DNA from: Pseudomonas putida
GTDB taxonomy: Bacteria; Pseudomonadota; Gammaproteobacteria; Pseudomonadales; Pseudomonadaceae
Direction: 5' to 3'
Assembly: GCF_002741075.1 (NCBI RefSeq)
Contig: NZ_CP016634.1
Coordinates: 3,998,001-4,062,000 of the forward strand
Length of the DNA: 64,000 bases
Below, piece by piece: positions 8,837 to 18,286 of the stretch. Within the stretch, counting starts at the first letter, position 1. The number at the start of each line of letters is the position of its first letter. The notes beneath the pieces are model-generated. The model had not been told where the DNA came from. It saw only the letters and a list, made by a program, of their open reading frames with translations, and made no database searches. A program made the translations under genes and the position numbers.

Positions 8837-9253
8837 ATGACCCGACCCGCCCGCTCGAAACTCGCCCGCCTGCTGTACGCGATCCTGGCCTATGTCAGCT
8901 TGGGTATCGGCCTGGTCGCGATCGTCATCCCTGGCCTGCCAACCACCGAATTCATTCTCCTGGCCGCCTGGGCCGCGACCCGCAGCTCACCGCGCCTTAG
9001 CGCATGGCTGGAGCAGCATCGGTTGTTCGGGCCGATCCTCTACAACTGGCGCAATGGCAAGGTGATCCAGCGCAGCGCCAAGATCAGCGCCACGCTCAGC
9101 ATGTTGCTGTGCGCGGGGCTGATGCTGACGTTCTTCGAGCATCGCTGGCCGGTGTTCCTTGCCATTGGCGGTATGGCCTTGGGCAACCTGTGGATCTGGT
9201 CGCGCCCGGAGCGGCACACCCCACCTTGCCCTGCCCAACAACTGCCGCGATAG
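8837..9253 (+). CDS. DUF454 (YbaN-like) inner-membrane protein
   Basis: A small integral membrane protein of unknown biochemical role, 138 residues from the ATG at 8837. It shows the DUF454 pattern: an N-terminal helix (about 12-32), the IPGLPTTEFILLAAWAATRS core, a central WRNGKVIQRSAK loop and two more hydrophobic helices near 85-125. A terminator hairpin sits between hemO and this gene, so co-transcription is uncertain even though they lie 55 bp apart on one strand. YbaN-type proteins recur near heme oxygenase genes in Pseudomonas, as far as I remember, but a heme role is only a guess. Confidence 0.8.
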   Translation: MTRPARSKLARLLYAILAYVSLGIGLVAIVIPGLPTTEFILLAAWAATRSSPRLSAWLEQHRLFGPILYNWRNGKVIQRSAKISATLSMLLCAGLMLTFFEHRWPVFLAIGGMALGNLWIWSRPERHTPPCPAQQLPR

Positions 9254-9267
9254 GGCGCAAAGCGTCC

Positions 9268-10695
9268 CTACAAACTCAACAGCCCTGAGTACAAGGCATA
9301 GGCCGCCACCCCCGCCCCCGCCAGCACGGCAACGAAAATCAGCTTCTCCCATGAGGTGAACAGCGGCTTGCCCTGCTCATGCTTGGCTCGGGCGAACAGG
9401 ATGACGCCCGGCGCATAGAGCAGCGCCGACAGCAGCAGGTACTTGAGCCCGCCGGCATACAACAACCAGACGGCATAGACCAGCGCCACCAGGGCGACCA
9501 TCAGGTCCTTTCGACGCAGCTGCGGCTGGTCGGCATAGCCTTCGCCACGAAATGCCAGCAGCACCGCATAGGCCGCCGACCAGAAGTACGGCACCAGGAT
9601 CATCGACGACGCCAGGTAGATCAGGCTGGTGTATGTGCCCGCCGAGAACAATGTGATCAGCAAAAAGCCCTGGATCATCACGTTGGTCAGCCACAGGGCA
9701 TTGGCCGGCACATGGTTGGCGTTCTCCCGCGCCAGAAAACGTGGCATGGTCTGGTCCCGCGCCGTGGCGAAAAGGATCTCTGCGCACAGCAGCGCCCAGG
9801 ACAACAGCGCACCCAGCAGGGATATCGCCAGGCCAATGCTGATCAACAAAGCCCCCCAGGGCCCGACGATGTGCTCCAGCACCGAGGCCAGCGAGGGGTT
9901 CTGCAGATTGGCCAACTCAGGCTGGGTCATCACGCCCAACGACAGCACGTTGACCAGTACCAACAGCGCCAGCACCCCGAGAAAGCCGATCACCGTCGCC
10001 TTGCCCACATCCGAGCGATGCAGTGCCCGCCCCGAATACACGCTGGCGCCTTCGATACCGATGAACACGAATACGGTCACCAGCATCATGTTGCGCACCT
10101 GATCCAGTACGTTGCCGAACTTGGGATTGCTCAGGCCCCAGATGTCGCGGGTGAAGATATCGGCCCGGAACGCGAACGCGGCAATCACAATGAAGATCAG
10201 CAGCGGCACCACCTTGGCCACGGTGGTCACCTGGTTGATGAAGGCCGCCTCCTTGATGCCGCGCAGCACCAGAAAATGCACCGCCCACAGCAGCAACGAG
10301 GCACACGCGATGGCCACCGGCGTGTTGCCCTCGCCAAACACCGGGTAATAAAAGCCCAAGGTGCTGAACAGCAGCACGAAATAGCCCACGTTGCCCAGCC
10401 ATGCGCTGATCCAGTAGCCCCAGGCCGAGGAAAAGCCCATGTACTCGCCAAAGCCGGCCTTGGCATAGGCATACACCCCCGAATCCAGTTCTGGCTTGCG
10501 GTTGGCCAGGGTCTGGAACACAAAGGCCAGTGCCAGCATCCCCACGGCAGTGATGCCCCAGCCGATCAGCACCGCGCCCACGTCGGCCCGCGCCGCCATG
10601 TTCTGCGGCAACGAGAAGATCCCGCCGCCGATCATCGAGCCCACCACCAGCGCGATCAACGCCCCCAAGCGCAGCTTCTGTCCCGGTTCACTCAT
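9268..10695 (-). CDS. ArcD-type amino acid antiporter, second paralogue
   Basis: A polytopic inner-membrane transporter of the APC basic amino acid/polyamine antiporter family, probably exchanging arginine, ornithine or a related amino acid. The chosen ATG at 10695 has AAAGGGGAG just upstream and gives 475 residues, the same as ArcD across the intergenic region; an upstream ATG at 10734 lacks such a site. It has the family start [24 protein letters not shown] and about 12 hydrophobic segments, and aligns with the neighbouring ArcD along its length. It is divergent from arcDABC. Substrate may differ from ArcD; sequence alone does not tell. Confidence 0.87.
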   Translation of the reverse strand: MSEPGQKLRLGALIALVVGSMIGGGIFSLPQNMAARADVGAVLIGWGITAVGMLALAFVFQTLANRKPELDSGVYAYAKAGFGEYMGFSSAWGYWISAWLGNVGYFVLLFSTLGFYYPVFGEGNTPVAIACASLLLWAVHFLVLRGIKEAAFINQVTTVAKVVPLLIFIVIAAFAFRADIFTRDIWGLSNPKFGNVLDQVRNMMLVTVFVFIGIEGASVYSGRALHRSDVGKATVIGFLGVLALLVLVNVLSLGVMTQPELANLQNPSLASVLEHIVGPWGALLISIGLAISLLGALLSWALLCAEILFATARDQTMPRFLARENANHVPANALWLTNVMIQGFLLITLFSAGTYTSLIYLASSMILVPYFWSAAYAVLLAFRGEGYADQPQLRRKDLMVALVALVYAVWLLYAGGLKYLLLSALLYAPGVILFARAKHEQGKPLFTSWEKLIFVAVLAGAGVAAYALYSGLLSL

Positions 10696-11130
10696 AGGGC
10701 TCCCCTTTGGGCTGTTGTCATACGCATGAAACACTATGTTGATTCTTATAAGGCAGCAGCCAACTTATATTAGACCAAGCGATCAAGGCTAAAGCGCTAA
10801 TAACGGGTTCGTCTATATACTTGGCATTAATACTGCGTCTTCCATGAGGCAGGTCAATGACAAATATAGTGAAGGCGGAATTTTCACGAAAATTTGCTTA
10901 TTGCCCAAAAGCGGCTAGCTTGAAACCTCGCAGGCTACACGGAGTTTTTGCTCTAGAAGGACACGGAGGTGCCAGCACACAAGGCCTGCAGCAAAGCTGT
11001 CGGCACTCTCCAGGAGTCGCGTGAAGGATTTTTCCTACTTCACATCGCCATGAAACTGACCCAAGTCAGCACATGGCATAGGCGTCGGATTTACTCTGAG
11101 GTCAACTTTCTCCTGGCATGGAGTTGTTAA
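10696..11130. other. Divergent regulatory region between the two arcD genes
   Basis: This 435-bp region is without a gene and is AT-richer than its surroundings. It holds an ANR-like palindrome serving arcD (11056-11069) and a partial FNR/ANR-like site TTGATTCTTATAAG at 10739-10752 near the paralogue. No REP sequence or RNA gene is visible. Confidence 0.6.
11056..11069. promoter_or_regulatory. ANR/FNR-type box upstream of arcD
   Basis: CTGAC-CCAA-GTCAG is a perfect 5-4-5 palindrome resembling the ANR consensus TTGAT-N4-ATCAA. Its centre (11062.5) lies about 41.5 bp before a start point near 11104 implied by the -10-like TACTCT at 11092-11097. That is the class II activator spacing expected for the oxygen-regulated arc operon. 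The regulator and start point are inferred. Confidence 0.55.
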
Positions 11131-12558
11131 ATGTCTGATTCTCCCGGAAAACTAAAACTGGGTGCACTTGTTGCACTTGTCGTCGGTTCCATGATCGGTG
11201 GCGGGATCTTCTCGTTGCCGCAAAACATGGCCGCCAGCGCCGGTGTCGGCGCTGTATTGATTGGCTGGGCCATCACGGCGGTGGGCATGTTGACCCTCGC
11301 CTTCGTGTTCCAGACCCTGGCCAACCGCAAGCCGGATCTGGACGGCGGGGTGTATGCCTACGCCAAGGCCGGGTTCGGTGACTACATGGGCTTTTCCTCG
11401 GCCTGGGGCTACTGGATCAGCGCATGGTTGGGCAACGTCGGCTACTTCGTGCTGTTGTTCAGCACCTTGGGCTACTTCTTCCCGATCTTCGGCGAGGGCA
11501 ACACGCCGGCTGCGGTGATCGGCGCCTCGATCCTGCTGTGGGCGGTGCACTTCCTGGTGCTGCGCGGCATCAAGGAAGCGGCGTTCATCAACTTGGTCAC
11601 CACCGTGGCCAAGGTCGTGCCGCTGGCGCTGTTCGCGCTGATCTGCCTGTTCGCCTTCAAACTGGACATCTTCACCGCCGACATCTGGGGCAAAGGCTCC
11701 CCGGACCTGGGTAGCGTGATGGACCAGGTGCGCAACATGATGCTGGTCACCGTATGGGTGTTCATCGGCATCGAAGGCGCGAGCATCTTCTCTTCCCGGG
11801 CGGAAAAACGCTCCGACGTGGGCAAGGCCACGGTCATCGGCTTCATCACCGTGCTGCTGTTCCTGGTACTGGTCAACGTGTTGTCGCTGGGCGTGATGAC
11901 CCAACCGGAACTGGCCAAGCTGCAGAACCCGTCGATGGCCGCCGTGCTCGAGCATGTGGTCGGTCACTGGGGCGCGGTACTGATCAGCGTCGGTCTGATC
12001 ATCTCGCTGCTCGGGGCTCTGCTGTCCTGGGTGCTGCTGTGCGCCGAGATCATGTTCGCCGCGGCCAAGGACCACACCATGCCGGAGTTCCTGCGCCGCG
12101 AGAACGCCAACCAGGTACCGGCCAACGCCCTGTGGCTGACCAACGCCATGGTGCAGATCTTCCTGATCATCACCCTGTTCTCCAACAGCACCTACCTGTC
12201 GCTGATCTACCTCGCCACCTCGATGATCCTGGTGCCCTACCTGTGGTCGGCGGCCTATGCGGTGCTGCTGGCGGTACGCAGTGAAACCTACGAGCAGGCC
12301 CTGGCCGAACGGCAGAAGGACCTGATCATCGGCGGCATCGCCCTGTTGTACGCCATCTGGCTGCTGTATGCCGGCGGCGTGAAATACCTGCTGCTCTCGG
12401 CCCTGCTCTACGCCCCTGGCGCGATCCTGTTCGCCAAGGCCAAGCGCGAGGTCGGCCAACCGATCTTCACCTCGATTGAAAAACTGATCTTTGCCGCCGT
12501 CGTGGTGGGCGCCCTGGTGGCCGCCTACGGACTCTACGACGGCTTCCTGACGCTTTGA
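11131..12558 (+). CDS. arcD: Arginine:ornithine antiporter ArcD
   Basis: An inner-membrane exchanger that takes in arginine and releases ornithine, the end product of the arginine deiminase pathway. The 475-residue APC-family protein has about 12 membrane segments, a glycine-rich start ([14 protein letters not shown]) and the conserved [19 protein letters not shown] region. It is the first gene of arcDABC, 31 bp before arcA, preceded by TGGAG and an ANR-like box. It duplicates the divergent protein at 9268-10695. Confidence 0.95.
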   Translation: MSDSPGKLKLGALVALVVGSMIGGGIFSLPQNMAASAGVGAVLIGWAITAVGMLTLAFVFQTLANRKPDLDGGVYAYAKAGFGDYMGFSSAWGYWISAWLGNVGYFVLLFSTLGYFFPIFGEGNTPAAVIGASILLWAVHFLVLRGIKEAAFINLVTTVAKVVPLALFALICLFAFKLDIFTADIWGKGSPDLGSVMDQVRNMMLVTVWVFIGIEGASIFSSRAEKRSDVGKATVIGFITVLLFLVLVNVLSLGVMTQPELAKLQNPSMAAVLEHVVGHWGAVLISVGLIISLLGALLSWVLLCAEIMFAAAKDHTMPEFLRRENANQVPANALWLTNAMVQIFLIITLFSNSTYLSLIYLATSMILVPYLWSAAYAVLLAVRSETYEQALAERQKDLIIGGIALLYAIWLLYAGGVKYLLLSALLYAPGAILFAKAKREVGQPIFTSIEKLIFAAVVVGALVAAYGLYDGFLTL

Positions 12559-12589
12559 TCCACGTCTTCGCATTCTTGGAGGAATGAAC

Positions 12590-13843
12590 ATGTCCACGGA
12601 AAAACAGAAGTACGGTGTCCACTCCGAAGCCGGCAAACTGCGCAAAGTGATGGTGTGCGCCCCAGGCCTTGCACACAAGCGCCTGACCCCGAGCAACTGC
12701 GACGAACTGCTGTTCGATGACGTGATCTGGGTCGACCAGGCCAAGCGCGACCACTTCGACTTCGTCACCAAGATGCGCGAGCGCGGCGTCGATGTGCTGG
12801 AGATGCACAACCTGCTCACCGACATCGTGCAGATCCCCGAGGCCCTCAAATGGATCCTCGATCGCAAAATCACCCCTGACACCGTCGGTGTCGGCCTGAC
12901 CAACGAAGTGCGCAGCTGGCTGGAAAGCCTGGAGCCACGTCGCCTGGCGGAGTTCCTGATCGGCGGCGTAGCCGGCCAGGACCTGCCTGAAAGCGAGGGC
13001 GCCAGCGTGGTCAAGATGTACAACGACTACCTGGGCCACTCCAGCTTCATCTTGCCGCCTCTGCCCAACACCCAGTTCACCCGCGACACCACCTGCTGGA
13101 TCTACGGCGGTGTGACCCTCAACCCGATGTACTGGCCGGCGCGACGCCAGGAAACCCTGCTGACCACCGCCATCTATAAGTTCCACCCCGAGTTCACCAA
13201 GGCCGACTTCCAGGTCTGGTATGGCGACCCGGACAAAGACCACGGCCAGGCCACGCTCGAAGGCGGCGACGTGATGCCGATCGGCAAGGGCATCGTGTTG
13301 ATCGGCATGGGCGAACGCACCTCGCGTCAGGCCATCGGCCAACTGGCCCAAAACCTGTTCGCCAAGGGCGCGGTGGAGAAAGTCATCGTCGCCGGGCTGC
13401 CAAAATCCCGCGCGGCCATGCACCTGGACACCGTGTTCAGCTTCTGCGACCGCGACCTGGTCACGGTCTTCCCGGAGGTGGTGCGCGAGATCGTGCCGTT
13501 CATCATTCGCCCTGACGAAAGCAAGCCCTACGGCATGGACGTGCGCCGCGAGAACAAATCGTTCATCGAGGTGGTCGGCGAGCAACTGGGCGTCAAGCTA
13601 CGGGTGGTCGAGACCGGTGGTAACAGCTTCGCCGCCGAACGCGAACAGTGGGATGACGGCAACAACGTGGTGGCGGTCGAGCCTGGCGTGGTCATCGGCT
13701 ACGACCGCAACACCTACACCAATACCCTGCTGCGCAAAGCCGGGATCGAAGTCATCACCATCAGCGCCGGCGAACTGGGCCGAGGCCGTGGCGGCGGCCA
13801 CTGCATGACCTGCCCGATCGTGCGCGACCCAATCGACTACTAA
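12590..13843 (+). CDS. arcA: Arginine deiminase
   Basis: Hydrolyses arginine to citrulline and ammonia, the first step of the anaerobic ATP-yielding deiminase pathway. The start at 12590 is preferred because GGAGG sits about 7 bp before it. The ATG at 12584 would be only 2 bp from the same site. This gives 417 residues. The nucleophile is Cys405 in GGGHCMTCP near the C-terminus; [12 protein letters not shown] and EGGDVMPIG are other conserved active-site stretches. A strong hairpin lies between it and arcB. Confidence 0.97.
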   Translation: MSTEKQKYGVHSEAGKLRKVMVCAPGLAHKRLTPSNCDELLFDDVIWVDQAKRDHFDFVTKMRERGVDVLEMHNLLTDIVQIPEALKWILDRKITPDTVGVGLTNEVRSWLESLEPRRLAEFLIGGVAGQDLPESEGASVVKMYNDYLGHSSFILPPLPNTQFTRDTTCWIYGGVTLNPMYWPARRQETLLTTAIYKFHPEFTKADFQVWYGDPDKDHGQATLEGGDVMPIGKGIVLIGMGERTSRQAIGQLAQNLFAKGAVEKVIVAGLPKSRAAMHLDTVFSFCDRDLVTVFPEVVREIVPFIIRPDESKPYGMDVRRENKSFIEVVGEQLGVKLRVVETGGNSFAAEREQWDDGNNVVAVEPGVVIGYDRNTYTNTLLRKAGIEVITISAGELGRGRGGGHCMTCPIVRDPIDY

Positions 13844-13853
13844 CGACCATTTC

Positions 13854-13883
13854 CCCGGCCGTCCTCACAAGGCGACGGCCGGG
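13854..13883 (+). other. Intercistronic hairpin between arcA and arcB
   Basis: A perfect 10-bp stem CCCGGCCGTC (13854-13863) / GACGGCCGGG (13874-13883) with a 10-nt loop and no T-run. It is better read as an mRNA processing or stability element than a terminator, fitting the processed arc transcripts known in P. aeruginosa. Confidence 0.6.
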
Positions 13884-13909
13884 CTGCCCCGAACTCAAGG
13901 AGAACCGTC

Positions 13910-14920
13910 ATGGCGTTCAATATTCATAACCGCAACCTGCTCAGCCTCGAACACCACACCACCCGTGAGCTGAAATACCTGCTGGACCTGTCCCGCGACC
14001 TCAAGCGCGCCAAGTACACCGGCACCGAGCAGCAGCACCTGAAGGGCAACAACATCGCCCTGATCTTCGAAAAGACCTCGACCCGCACCCGCTGCGCGTT
14101 CGAAGTCGCCGCCTATGACCAAGGCGCCAACGTCACCTACATCGACCCGAACTCCTCGCAGATCGGCCACAAAGAGAGCATGAAGGACACCGCCCGCGTG
14201 CTCGGCCGCATGTACGACGCCATCGAGTACCGGGGCTTCAAACAGGAAATCGTCGAGGAACTGGCCAAATTCGCCGGCGTGCCGGTGTTCAACGGCCTCA
14301 CCGACGAATACCACCCCACCCAGATGATCGCTGACGTGCTGACCATGCGTGAGCACAGCGACAAGCCCCTGCACGACATCAGCTATGCCTACCTGGGCGA
14401 CGCCCGCAACAACATGGGCAACTCGCTGCTGCTGATCGGCGCCAAGCTCGGCATGGACGTACGCATCGCCGCGCCCAAGGAACTGTGGCCCCATGACGAC
14501 CTCGTGCAGCGCTGCAAGCAGTACGCCGAGGAAAGCGGCGCGCGCATCACCCTGACCGAGGACGCCAAGGCTGCCGTCAAGGACGTCGACTTCATCCATA
14601 CCGACGTCTGGGTGTCGATGGGCGAGCCGGTCGAAGCCTGGGGCGAGCGCATCAAGCTGCTGCTGCCCTATCAGGTGAACAAGGAGCTGATGAAAGCTAC
14701 CGGCAACCCACGCACCAAGTTCATGCACTGCCTGCCGGCGTTCCACAACTCCGAGACCAAGGTCGGCAAGCAGATCGCCGAACAGTACCCGCACCTGGCC
14801 AACGGCATCGAAGTCACCGATGATGTGTTCGAGTCGCCGGCGTGCATCGCCTTCGAGCAGGCGGAAAACCGCATGCACACGATCAAGGCGATCCTGGTGT
14901 CGACCCTGGCTGACCTGTAA
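13910..14920 (+). CDS. arcB: Catabolic ornithine carbamoyltransferase
   Basis: Splits citrulline phosphorolytically into ornithine and carbamoyl phosphate, the second deiminase-pathway step. The 336 residues include the carbamoyl-phosphate loop STRTR at 57-61, [11 protein letters not shown] and the ornithine-site HCLPAFH near 273-279. AAGGAG precedes the ATG. Its position between arcA and arcC shows it is the catabolic rather than the anabolic (ArgF) enzyme. Confidence 0.97.
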   Translation: MAFNIHNRNLLSLEHHTTRELKYLLDLSRDLKRAKYTGTEQQHLKGNNIALIFEKTSTRTRCAFEVAAYDQGANVTYIDPNSSQIGHKESMKDTARVLGRMYDAIEYRGFKQEIVEELAKFAGVPVFNGLTDEYHPTQMIADVLTMREHSDKPLHDISYAYLGDARNNMGNSLLLIGAKLGMDVRIAAPKELWPHDDLVQRCKQYAEESGARITLTEDAKAAVKDVDFIHTDVWVSMGEPVEAWGERIKLLLPYQVNKELMKATGNPRTKFMHCLPAFHNSETKVGKQIAEQYPHLANGIEVTDDVFESPACIAFEQAENRMHTIKAILVSTLADL

Positions 14921-14954
14921 AGGCTGACTCGGCAAGCCGGGCAACCCGGATCCC

Positions 14955-15044
14955 TGTAGGAGCGGGTTTACCCGCGAATGCGTCAGTAGCACCAGCCGCG
15001 TTGCATGGGCTGACGCTTTCGCGGGTAAACCCGCTCCCACAAGG
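14955..15044. repeat. REP pair (inverted) between arcB and arcC
   Basis: Left unit TGTAGGAGCGGGTTTACCCG (14955 on) and right unit CGCGGGTAAACCCGCTCCCA (15020 on) face each other. Both match the P. putida REP core. They lie inside the operon, so they may modulate arcC expression. Confidence 0.85.
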
Positions 15045-15100
15045 GGCGGCGATACCGGTCGAGAGCAGCGCACCCTTCTTTCGCTTAAAGGACACTCACC

Positions 15101-16030
15101 ATGCGTATCGTTGTTGCATTGGGCGGCAACGCCCTGCTGCGTCGCGGCGAGCCCATGACCGCTGAGAACCAGCGCGCCAATATCCGCACCGCCACCGAGC
15201 AGATCGCCAAGATCCATCCTGGCAACGAACTGGTCATCGCCCACGGTAACGGCCCGCAAGTCGGCCTGCTGTCGCTTCAAGGCCTGTCCTACAAACCCGA
15301 CGAGGCCTATCCGCTGGATGTGCTGGGTGCCGAGACCGAAGGCATGATCGGGTACATGATCGAACAGGAACTGGGCAACCTGCTGGCCTTCGAAGTGCCG
15401 TTCGCCACCTTGCTGACCCAGGTGGAAGTGGACGCCAACGACCCGGCATTCCAGGATCCGACCAAATTCATCGGCCCGGTCTACAGCAAGGAAGAGGCCG
15501 AGCGCCTGGCCAAGGAGAAAGGCTGGGTGGTCAAGGCCGACGGCGACAAGTACCGCCGCGTCGTGGCCAGCCCCAAACCCAAGCGCATCTTCGAAATCCG
15601 ACCGATCAAGTGGCTGCTGGAAAAGAGCAGCATCGTGATCTGCGCAGGCGGGGGCGGCATCCCCACCATGTACGATGAAAACCGCAAGCTCAAAGGCATC
15701 GAGGCCGTCATCGACAAGGACCTGTGCTCAGCCTTGCTGGCCGAACAGTTGGACGCCGACCTGCTGGTGATCGCCACCGACGTCAACGCCGCGTACATCG
15801 ATTTCAACAAGCCGACCCAGAAAGCCATCGCTCAGGCCCACCCTGACGAACTGGAACGTCTGGGCTTTGCCGCCGGCTCCATGGGCCCCAAGGTGCAAGC
15901 GGCCTGCGACTTCGCCCGCCACACCGGCAAGGTGGCCGTGATCGGCTCGCTGTCGGACATCGAAGAGATCGTCAAGGGTACCGCCGGTACCCGTGTATCC
16001 ACCGCCAAACCAGGTATCAGCTACCGTTGA
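15101..16030 (+). CDS. arcC: Carbamate kinase
   Basis: Transfers phosphate from carbamoyl phosphate to ADP, the ATP-producing last step of the arginine deiminase pathway. The 309 residues start [17 protein letters not shown], the nucleotide-binding GGNAL motif, and contain [13 protein letters not shown] and [12 protein letters not shown], both conserved in the family. AAAGGA lies before the ATG. A REP pair separates it from arcB by 180 bp. Confidence 0.97.
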   Translation: MRIVVALGGNALLRRGEPMTAENQRANIRTATEQIAKIHPGNELVIAHGNGPQVGLLSLQGLSYKPDEAYPLDVLGAETEGMIGYMIEQELGNLLAFEVPFATLLTQVEVDANDPAFQDPTKFIGPVYSKEEAERLAKEKGWVVKADGDKYRRVVASPKPKRIFEIRPIKWLLEKSSIVICAGGGGIPTMYDENRKLKGIEAVIDKDLCSALLAEQLDADLLVIATDVNAAYIDFNKPTQKAIAQAHPDELERLGFAAGSMGPKVQAACDFARHTGKVAVIGSLSDIEEIVKGTAGTRVSTAKPGISYR

Positions 16031-16038
16031 ATGCAGTA

Positions 16039-16059
16039 GGCGGGCGTTCGACGCCCGCC
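16039..16059 (+). other. Hairpin after arcC
   Basis: A 9-bp stem GGCGGGCGT/ACGCCCGCC with a 3-nt loop (TCG), then GCTTTCG. It has little T-tract, so it is a weak terminator or an mRNA 3' stabiliser before the small gene at 16088. Confidence 0.5.
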
Positions 16060-16087
16060 GCTTTCGACCTTCCAGAGGAGCGTGCCA

Positions 16088-16456
16088 ATGGCCCAATACC
16101 ACCCCGGTCATGTCCACATCGAGCGCACGGCGCTGAACAAGAACGACCACAGCTATGACTTGAACATCGAATACGAGGCCACATCGGACCCCAGGGAAGG
16201 CAGAGGCATCCAGTTCCACATGCACGGCATCATCGAGGGCAAGACGGTCGAGGAAAAATTCTTCCTCGCCAAGGACCAGGTGCTGCCCAGCTTTCTCATG
16301 CAGCTGTCCCGTCGTGCACAGTCCTATCTGGCACCGCCCAAGAAGTTCGAGAACCTGGGTTCGCCGCACAAGATCTACGACTGGATGTTCAAGGACATTC
16401 GCGAAAAGCTGGACGTGAAATCGGGCGACCCGATCAAGCCTGAACATCTGGAGTGA
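16088..16456 (+). CDS. Small conserved Pseudomonas protein (DUF5064-like)
   Basis: Function unknown. The 122-residue, charged, soluble-looking protein (HPGHVHIERTALNKNDHSYD... and PKKFENLGSPHKIYDWMFK) resembles what I remember as DUF5064. There is no signal peptide or membrane helix. The start at 16088 is chosen because GAGGAG lies 7 bp before it; a GTG at 16082 is too close. It lies 57 bp after arcC on the same strand, behind a hairpin, so partial co-expression with arcDABC is possible. Confidence 0.75.
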   Translation: MAQYHPGHVHIERTALNKNDHSYDLNIEYEATSDPREGRGIQFHMHGIIEGKTVEEKFFLAKDQVLPSFLMQLSRRAQSYLAPPKKFENLGSPHKIYDWMFKDIREKLDVKSGDPIKPEHLE

Positions 16457-16464
16457 CTTCGATA

Positions 16465-16575
16465 TCCAGGGGCGGCTGCGCAGCCCATCGCGGGACAAGC
16501 CCGCTCCTACGACGCCCGCGCAGCCCTTGCAGGAGCGGGCTTGTTCTGCGATGGGGCGCGCAGCCGCCCCTTTGA
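16465..16575. repeat. Nested REP pair / long inverted repeat
   Basis: GGGGCGGCTGCGC (from about 16469) and GCGCAGCCGCCCC (ending about 16572) form outer arms. Within them lie REP-like CGGGACAAGCCCGCTCCTAC and GCAGGAGCGGGCTTGTTCTG. The whole could fold into one long hairpin between the DUF5064-like gene and the regulator gene. Confidence 0.75.
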
Positions 16576-16617
16576 GGCATACTACCGCCCTCCCCCGGCC
16601 GCAGCCCGCTCAACTCC

Positions 16618-18126
16618 ATGCGCATCCACGTCAGCTTCATCGACCGCGTCGGCATCACCCAGGAAGTCCTGGCCCTGCTCGGTGCCCGCAACCTCAACCT
16701 GGACGCCGTGGAGATGGTGCCGCCGAACGTCTACATCGACGCCCCCACCCTCAGCCCCGCCGTGCTCGAAGAGCTCCACGACGCGCTGTTCGAAGTCCAG
16801 GGTGTGCAGTCGGTGGAAGTGGTCGACATCCTGCCCGGCCAACGCCGCCACCTGCAGCTCGACGCACTGCTCGCCGCCATGAGCGACCCGGTGCTGGCGG
16901 TGGACAGCGCAGGCAAGGTATTGCTGGCCAACCCGGCGTTGATTGCCCTGTGCGGGCGCGAGTCGGCCGGGCGCTCGGTGGGCGAGCTGTTCAATGATCC
17001 GGGTCTGCTGCAGACCCTGCTGGACAACAACTTCCACCTGCCGATGCGTGAGATGCAGCTCAACGGCCAGAGCCTGCTGCTCGATGCCACGCCGATCACC
17101 CATGCCGGGGGCCTGCTGACGCTCTATCCACCCAACCGTATGGGTGAACGCCTGTCGGCCCTGCACCACGACCATGCCGAAGGTTTCGATGCCCTGCTCG
17201 GCGACTCCCCGGCGATCCGCACCCTCAAGGCCCGCGCCCTGCGCGTCGCGGCCCTGGACGCGCCACTGCTGGTGCACGGCGAGACCGGCACCGGCAAGGA
17301 GTTGGTGGCCCGTGCCTGCCATGCCATCAGCAGTCGCCATGCCGCGCCTTTCCTCGCGTTGAACTGCGCGGCCCTGCCCGAGAGCCTGGCCGAAAGCGAG
17401 CTGTTCGGCTATGCCCCAGGGGCGTTCACCGGCGCACAGCGCGGGGGTAAACCAGGGCTGATGGAACTGGCCAACCAGGGCACGGTGTTCCTGGACGAGA
17501 TTGGCGAAATGTCGCCTTATCTTCAGGCCAAGCTGCTGCGTTTTCTGAGTGACGGCAGCTTTCGCAGGGTCGGCGGGGACCGGGAAATCAAAGTGGACGT
17601 GCGCATCATCAGCGCCACCCACCGCGACCTGGAGCGCATGGTGGCCGAGGGCAGCTTTCGTGAGGATCTTTTCTACCGCCTCAACGTGCTCAACCTGCAA
17701 GTCCCTCCGCTGCGCGAGCGGGGCCAGGATATCCTGCTGCTGGCGCATTTCTTCATGCAGCAGGCCTGCACGCAGATCCAACGACCGCCGTGCCGCCTGG
17801 CACCGGCCACCCATTCGGCGCTGCTGGCCAACCCCTGGCCCGGCAATGTGCGCCAGTTGCAGAACGTGATCTTCCGCGCCGCGGCCATCAGTGAACAAAG
17901 CCTGGTGGACATCGACGATCTGGACATCGCCGGCACTGCCGTGGCCCGAGGCCAGGACGGTGAAGTGGCCAGCCTCGAGCAGGCCGTGCAAGCCTTCGAG
18001 CGCGATCTGCTGCAGCGCCTGTACCTGAGCTATCCCTCCACCCGCCAATTGGCCAGCCGCCTGCAAACCTCCCATACCGCGATCGCCCAGCGGCTGCGCA
18101 AATACGGGATTCCAAACAAGGCCTGA
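16618..18126 (+). CDS. gcsR: TyrR-family sigma54-type regulator (GcsR-like)
   Basis: An amino-acid-responsive enhancer-binding regulator of 502 residues. It has an N-terminal ACT-like domain (about 1-75), a PAS-like segment (about 78-190) and an AAA+ ATPase domain with Walker A GETGTGKE near 222. The sigma54-contact loop GAFTGA is intact near 268-273, and there is a TyrR-like C-terminal helix-turn-helix (STRQLASRLQTSHTAIAQRLRK). The intact GAFTGA means it can activate sigma54 promoters, unlike E. coli TyrR. A sigma54 promoter with TyrR-type palindromes precedes the glycine cleavage operon 5.3 kb downstream. This suggests the orthologue of P. aeruginosa GcsR (PA2449); the symbol is inferred. 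Confidence 0.8.
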   Translation: MRIHVSFIDRVGITQEVLALLGARNLNLDAVEMVPPNVYIDAPTLSPAVLEELHDALFEVQGVQSVEVVDILPGQRRHLQLDALLAAMSDPVLAVDSAGKVLLANPALIALCGRESAGRSVGELFNDPGLLQTLLDNNFHLPMREMQLNGQSLLLDATPITHAGGLLTLYPPNRMGERLSALHHDHAEGFDALLGDSPAIRTLKARALRVAALDAPLLVHGETGTGKELVARACHAISSRHAAPFLALNCAALPESLAESELFGYAPGAFTGAQRGGKPGLMELANQGTVFLDEIGEMSPYLQAKLLRFLSDGSFRRVGGDREIKVDVRIISATHRDLERMVAEGSFREDLFYRLNVLNLQVPPLRERGQDILLLAHFFMQQACTQIQRPPCRLAPATHSALLANPWPGNVRQLQNVIFRAAAISEQSLVDIDDLDIAGTAVARGQDGEVASLEQAVQAFERDLLQRLYLSYPSTRQLASRLQTSHTAIAQRLRKYGIPNKA

Positions 18127-18286
18127 AAAACGACTTGCGCCACGTCCATCAGCCCTTTGCCAACGTCGGTATGGCGCATAGAGCGACAAAAACAACCGCA
18201 ATAAGCCGATAACTTTCAGAATATACCTACGTACTCGCGTAATGGCCGTCCCTAGAATGACGCGCTTTACAAAGAGTACGCATCAA

